Shown here piece after piece: positions 61,086-64,000 of a DNA stretch of 64,000 nucleotides. The translations under genes were made by a program, and so were the position numbers. This DNA comes from Saccharicrinis sp965230625 (lineage in GTDB: Bacteria; Bacteroidota; Bacteroidia; Bacteroidales; Marinilabiliaceae): contig CBDDLL010000001.1 of the NCBI GenBank assembly GCA_965230625.1, positions 4,154,001 through 4,218,000 on the forward strand, written 5' to 3'. The stretch's first letter is position 1. Every line of letters begins with the position of its first letter. The notes beneath the pieces were generated by a model that saw only the letters and a program-made list of their open reading frames with translations, was not told the origin of the DNA and did no database searches.

Positions 61086-62513
61086 TTAAAAGAAGATATC
61101 TGTAATATTCGATCCATTAATATATTTTAATTCTATAGGCCCATATTTAGTTTTTGAATCATTTAGTGTAATGGAATCTTTAAATAGAACATGCATATGA
61201 TTGTTTCTGTTCAATAGTTTTATTCGCCCATGTGCTGTTTTAATATGTACAGTATCCTTAACGTTAAGAAAATAACTATTTAAATCAACTCCTCCATTAT
61301 ATAAGCTTACTTCAACTTCGTTATTTTTTGAAAACTTTGATTTTATTGTTTTCCTAATCAATTTACTAAATTGCTTGGCACTTTGGGGTGAGTTATCATC
61401 TCTTTCATTCAGAAAATATATCTTATTATTTATTCCATCCAAAATAACTCTTTCAAATGACCAAATAAATTTGATTCCAAAAAGTTCTTTCTTACTACCT
61501 TCTATACAACGAATTCGATTAAATAGATAATTTCCAAATTGGAGGTTAACGGCACTCAGTGAAACTGTATCGCGATTTAATTCCCGTAAATGGCTAAATC
61601 CTGTCCTTTTTAAAGAAGAGTATGATAAATTAATGCCTTGTATTACATATCTATCAGTAGGAGAAATAGTATCTCTAATATTTAAAGTACCAGAACATCC
61701 AAAATCAAGAAGAAGTTTTCTATCCAAATTATTTAATAAAACAGGAATATACCATTTATTTTTATCCTTAATAAGATTAATACACACTGAATCAGGAATA
61801 TTATTGCAGTATTTACTAGAATTTGAAATAGTTAATTTTTTATCAACCATGTTAAAATCCCAAACATATTGGTTAATAATATCATACCCAACTACTCCAT
61901 TAATATGATTTTTATTAAAGAAACTTCCATTTTTAGTTAGCCAACTCATACTATCTAAAGGAAAAATCTCTAGTTCGTTTATTTCTAAGCTATCTAATCT
62001 AAATTGTGATCGAATAAGTTTTTTTCTCTGTTTTATATTAGAAGCATCTGTTAATTCATGAAACCTGGTACTGTTTAGTGAATCTAAAGTATTTTCATGG
62101 GCTAAAGAACGACTGGCACCAGTATCAAATAAAAAAAGCCCTTTTTCGTTATTTATTTTTGCCTTAATTAATATATGTCCTGATTCTTCAGCAATAAAAT
62201 CAACAGTAAATTTATCTTCTTCGGTTAACCATTCATACTTTGGTTTATTTTTAATCTTTTCATAAAAATGAAAACCTTTGTATAAATATGCACCAGAAAG
62301 AATAACTAAAAAAGGAATTGATATTGAGTATGAAAGAATCTTTAAATTCTTTTTATACAAAAAAAACGAAGTAACGATTAAAATGATGATTCCTGGTAAT
62401 AAAGAAATAACAAAATGAATATCACTATATATCGAATCAAAAACAAAAGCTATAATAAAAGGAAATACAATTGAAGTTAATGTTCCAGAGAAAATAGCTA
62501 GGTATTTATTCAT
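61086..62513 (-). CDS. Membrane-anchored protein with two retropepsin-like lobes
   Basis: 475 residues. About three membrane segments lie in residues 1-80. Lobe 1 has the aspartic protease motif LFLFDTGASRSL (D130-T-G) and a later VVGYDIINQYVWDFNMVDKKLTI. Lobe 2 repeats the pattern as LLLDFGCSGTL (D270-F-G, with Phe for Thr) and LFGIKFIWSFERVILDGINNKIYF. It therefore looks like a single-chain, two-lobed aspartyl protease with an altered second site. The C-terminal ~120 residues are beta-rich with no recognised domain. The substrate is unknown and activity is uncertain. Confidence 0.75.
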   Translation of the reverse strand: MNKYLAIFSGTLTSIVFPFIIAFVFDSIYSDIHFVISLLPGIIILIVTSFFLYKKNLKILSYSISIPFLVILSGAYLYKGFHFYEKIKNKPKYEWLTEEDKFTVDFIAEESGHILIKAKINNEKGLFLFDTGASRSLAHENTLDSLNSTRFHELTDASNIKQRKKLIRSQFRLDSLEINELEIFPLDSMSWLTKNGSFFNKNHINGVVGYDIINQYVWDFNMVDKKLTISNSSKYCNNIPDSVCINLIKDKNKWYIPVLLNNLDRKLLLDFGCSGTLNIRDTISPTDRYVIQGINLSYSSLKRTGFSHLRELNRDTVSLSAVNLQFGNYLFNRIRCIEGSKKELFGIKFIWSFERVILDGINNKIYFLNERDDNSPQSAKQFSKLIRKTIKSKFSKNNEVEVSLYNGGVDLNSYFLNVKDTVHIKTAHGRIKLLNRNNHMHVLFKDSITLNDSKTKYGPIELKYINGSNITDIFF

Positions 62514-62539
62514 AAATTAGGTTTGGTCAATTAGAGTAT

Positions 62540-63463
62540 TTACCTCTTTTCAATGTATGTTGTAGAACTAACCTTCATGGGTACTTCCATACCTTGTGGC
62601 AACTGAGGGTTTCCATTCATAATTACAACTCCCTCAATATGTTGTTTTTGTTTCCCATTTACAAACCACCCATCCTTTTGATTTAATACAAACTCCGATT
62701 CCTGATTTCCTTCAAGATTAAATGCCATTTTCATCCCATTCATTTCAGCTTCTTCTCCAGAGGAATGAATACTTCCTTCTCCTTTAATTTTCCATTGTGT
62801 ATCTGCATCATCTTTTAAAGTCCAACTATTATTTAAATTGGCCTTAAAAGCCGAAGTGAGTTGTGTATTAGTACTCCAGGTATCTCCCACTTTTTTCGAT
62901 TCATTTGGATAAATAGACAATAACATTGCCATATTACCCGACAATGCTTCTTTTCCAAAATGCCCTTTTAATGTTTTCTTTAATTGCGCCTCGGTTTGTG
63001 GCTGCAAATTATCCATTGCACCAACTGCATTATCTATTAATTTTTCAACTCCTTCTATTCTAACAATTTTTCCGTGAGGTGTAATTATAACTTTAAAGTC
63101 TTTACCAATAATACCACTATACATTTTTGCAATTCTATCTTCAGAATTTAATGGTTTTGAAGAATCGTAATTAATATTAAACATTAAGCTTTCAATACTA
63201 ATGGCCATTGTTTCAAAAGAAGTTTTTAAAACAATATTATTTCCTTCTTTTGCTATTGGAGTAAATCGTGTTATTCCTTTAAACTCGTTTTTTATTTCTT
63301 GCTCCATAATACCCAAAGATTGGGTAATATTCATTTTAGTTTCTTGATAAAAACGATAATCGGTACCATTTTTTAATCGATATTTCAAATCATGTGATTG
63401 AGCTCTTACTCCAACTACACAAAAAAAGAGCATTAATAAAAATGCTAAGCTAATTCGTCTCAT
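62540..63463 (-). CDS. Exported DUF6263-type protein
   Basis: 307 residues with signal peptide RRISLAFLLMLFFCVVGVRAQ. The rest is beta-strand rich with the pattern LKYRLKNGTDYRFYQETKMNITQS, IIGKDFKVIITPHGKIVRIEGVEKLID and YPNESKKVGDTWSTNTQL, as I recall from the DUF6263 family of Bacteroidota. Family assignment is from memory and the function is unknown. It ends 27 bases before the start of the retropepsin-like gene on the same strand, so the two may share a transcript. Confidence 0.75.
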   Translation of the reverse strand: MRRISLAFLLMLFFCVVGVRAQSHDLKYRLKNGTDYRFYQETKMNITQSLGIMEQEIKNEFKGITRFTPIAKEGNNIVLKTSFETMAISIESLMFNINYDSSKPLNSEDRIAKMYSGIIGKDFKVIITPHGKIVRIEGVEKLIDNAVGAMDNLQPQTEAQLKKTLKGHFGKEALSGNMAMLLSIYPNESKKVGDTWSTNTQLTSAFKANLNNSWTLKDDADTQWKIKGEGSIHSSGEEAEMNGMKMAFNLEGNQESEFVLNQKDGWFVNGKQKQHIEGVVIMNGNPQLPQGMEVPMKVSSTTYIEKR

Positions 63464-63593
63464 TATTTGATTTTTTAAAGGCTATTTCCAACTGCGTAAA
63501 ATTACATCTAATTTAATACGTAACAACATTGTTAAGTAAATATTTCCTCTTTTTTAATAAATCTAAAATCAACTAATATCGTGCCAATCATAA

Positions 63594-63620
63594 TTGCAGT
63601 GTTCATTTTTACTAATTTTG
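63594..63620 (+). promoter_or_regulatory. Putative promoter of the RsmI-like gene
   Basis: TTG (63594-63596) and TAATTTTG (63613-63620) have a 16-base spacer, slightly short of the usual 19. The ATG follows 17 bases after the -7 box. Confidence 0.45.
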
Positions 63621-63636
63621 CCCAAAACCTCAAAAA

Positions 63637-64000
63637 ATGAACGGAACATTATATTTAATACCTACAACATTAGGTGATTCAAGTATTAGTAGTGTAATTC
63701 CCAATGATATAACTATCTTGCTTAAGCAGATTAAGCATTTTATTGTTGAAGATATAAGAACAACTCGTAGATATTTAAAAAAAGTCGACAAATCAATAGA
63801 TATTGACGAATTAACTTTTTATGAGCTAAATAAACACACAACTCCACAACAAAAAAGTGGCTTCTTAAATTCTGCAAAAAAAGGCAATCATATTGGAATA
63901 ATATCCGAAGCGGGTTGTCCGGGAGTTGCAGATCCGGGCTCTGATATTGTTGCTGCTGCACATCATCAAAATATTAAGGTAGTTCCTTTAGTTGGTCCAT
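63637..64000 (+). CDS. RsmI-like SAM-dependent methyltransferase (3' end outside window)
   Basis: An ATG-started frame is open to the window edge (121 codons). It begins NGTLYLIPTTLGD, the first strand of the tetrapyrrole-methylase fold as in RsmI. FIVEDIRTTRRYLKKV is the usual RxxRR-type segment of that family. IGIISEAGCPGVADPGSDIV matches the family's SAM-side motif (SDAGtPgisDPG) and KVVPLVGP the next strand. RsmI methylates the 2'-O of C1402 in 16S rRNA; members of this short Bacteroidota branch may do the same or a related reaction, which is inference. Confidence 0.88.
   Translation, partial: MNGTLYLIPTTLGDSSISSVIPNDITILLKQIKHFIVEDIRTTRRYLKKVDKSIDIDELTFYELNKHTTPQQKSGFLNSAKKGNHIGIISEAGCPGVADPGSDIVAAAHHQNIKVVPLVGP

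Overview
The window looks like a chromosomal segment from a low-GC member of the Bacteroidota, most likely a marine or sediment Bacteroidales/Marinilabiliales-type organism. Evidence for this: two proteins end in type IX secretion (T9SS) C-terminal sorting domains; several genes are preceded by the Bacteroidota -7 promoter box TAnnTTTG and have no clear Shine-Dalgarno; the 2-oxoacid dehydrogenase E1 is an alpha-beta fusion; and families restricted to or rich in this phylum are common (OstA-like protein next to SurA paralogues, DUF4105/Lnb, IgGFc-binding domain, YbiT-like ABC-F). The genus assignment is inference.

Layout. 1-3.3 kb: 3' part of a giant modular leucine-rich-repeat T9SS protein, cut by the window edge. 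3.6-9.2 kb: a YciB-like membrane/NUDIX fusion, an AddA/RecB-like helicase-nuclease, and a sugar-binding lipoprotein. 9.9-13.8 kb: E2, fused E1 and flavodoxin operon. 13.8-15.1 kb: 1.2 kb of gene-free, hairpin- and palindrome-rich DNA leading to an XRE-type regulator. 15.7-17.4 kb: pyrK-pyrD (class 1B dihydroorotate dehydrogenase). 17.8 kb: tRNA-Lys(UUU). 19.3-24 kb: Lnb-type protein, two thioredoxin-fold proteins, a serine hydrolase and a truncated globin. 24.2-30.8 kb: TPR protein and gyrA facing away from clpC. 30.9-34.5 kb: PBP4-type DD-peptidase, lipoprotein, Fe-alcohol dehydrogenase. 34.8-38.8 kb: cytochrome b, Rieske protein and membrane-anchored octaheme cytochrome c with TPRs, probably a quinol-oxidising complex. 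39.1-47.2 kb: guaB and an outer-membrane-biogenesis cluster (three SurA/PpiC-type proteins, a lipoprotein, an OstA/LptA-like protein). 47.2-50.7 kb: phosphatase, phosphodiesterase, outer-membrane protein, DUF3179 lipoprotein. 50.7-52.9 kb: the most plastic stretch, with a nested-hairpin repeat element, an ISNCY-type insertion sequence whose transposase is frameshifted, and a relic of a Crp/Fnr regulator. 52.9-57.1 kb: T9SS IgGFc-binding protein, intact Crp/Fnr regulator, ABC-F protein. 57.3-64 kb: META lipoprotein, HAD hydrolase, PLD-type protein, CvfB-like S1 protein, double-lobed retropepsin-like membrane protein, DUF6263 protein, and the 5' part of an RsmI-like methyltransferase.

Most of the window is ordinary core genome. 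The items most worth a second look are the bc/octaheme electron-transfer triad, the YciB-NUDIX fusion, the two-lobed membrane retropepsin-like protein, the palindrome family around the XRE regulator, paired TGTCA/TGACA sites upstream of clpC and of a SurA-like gene, and the IS/repeat/pseudogene cluster at 50.7-52.9 kb. No CRISPR array, prophage, integrase, restriction system or rRNA operon was seen.
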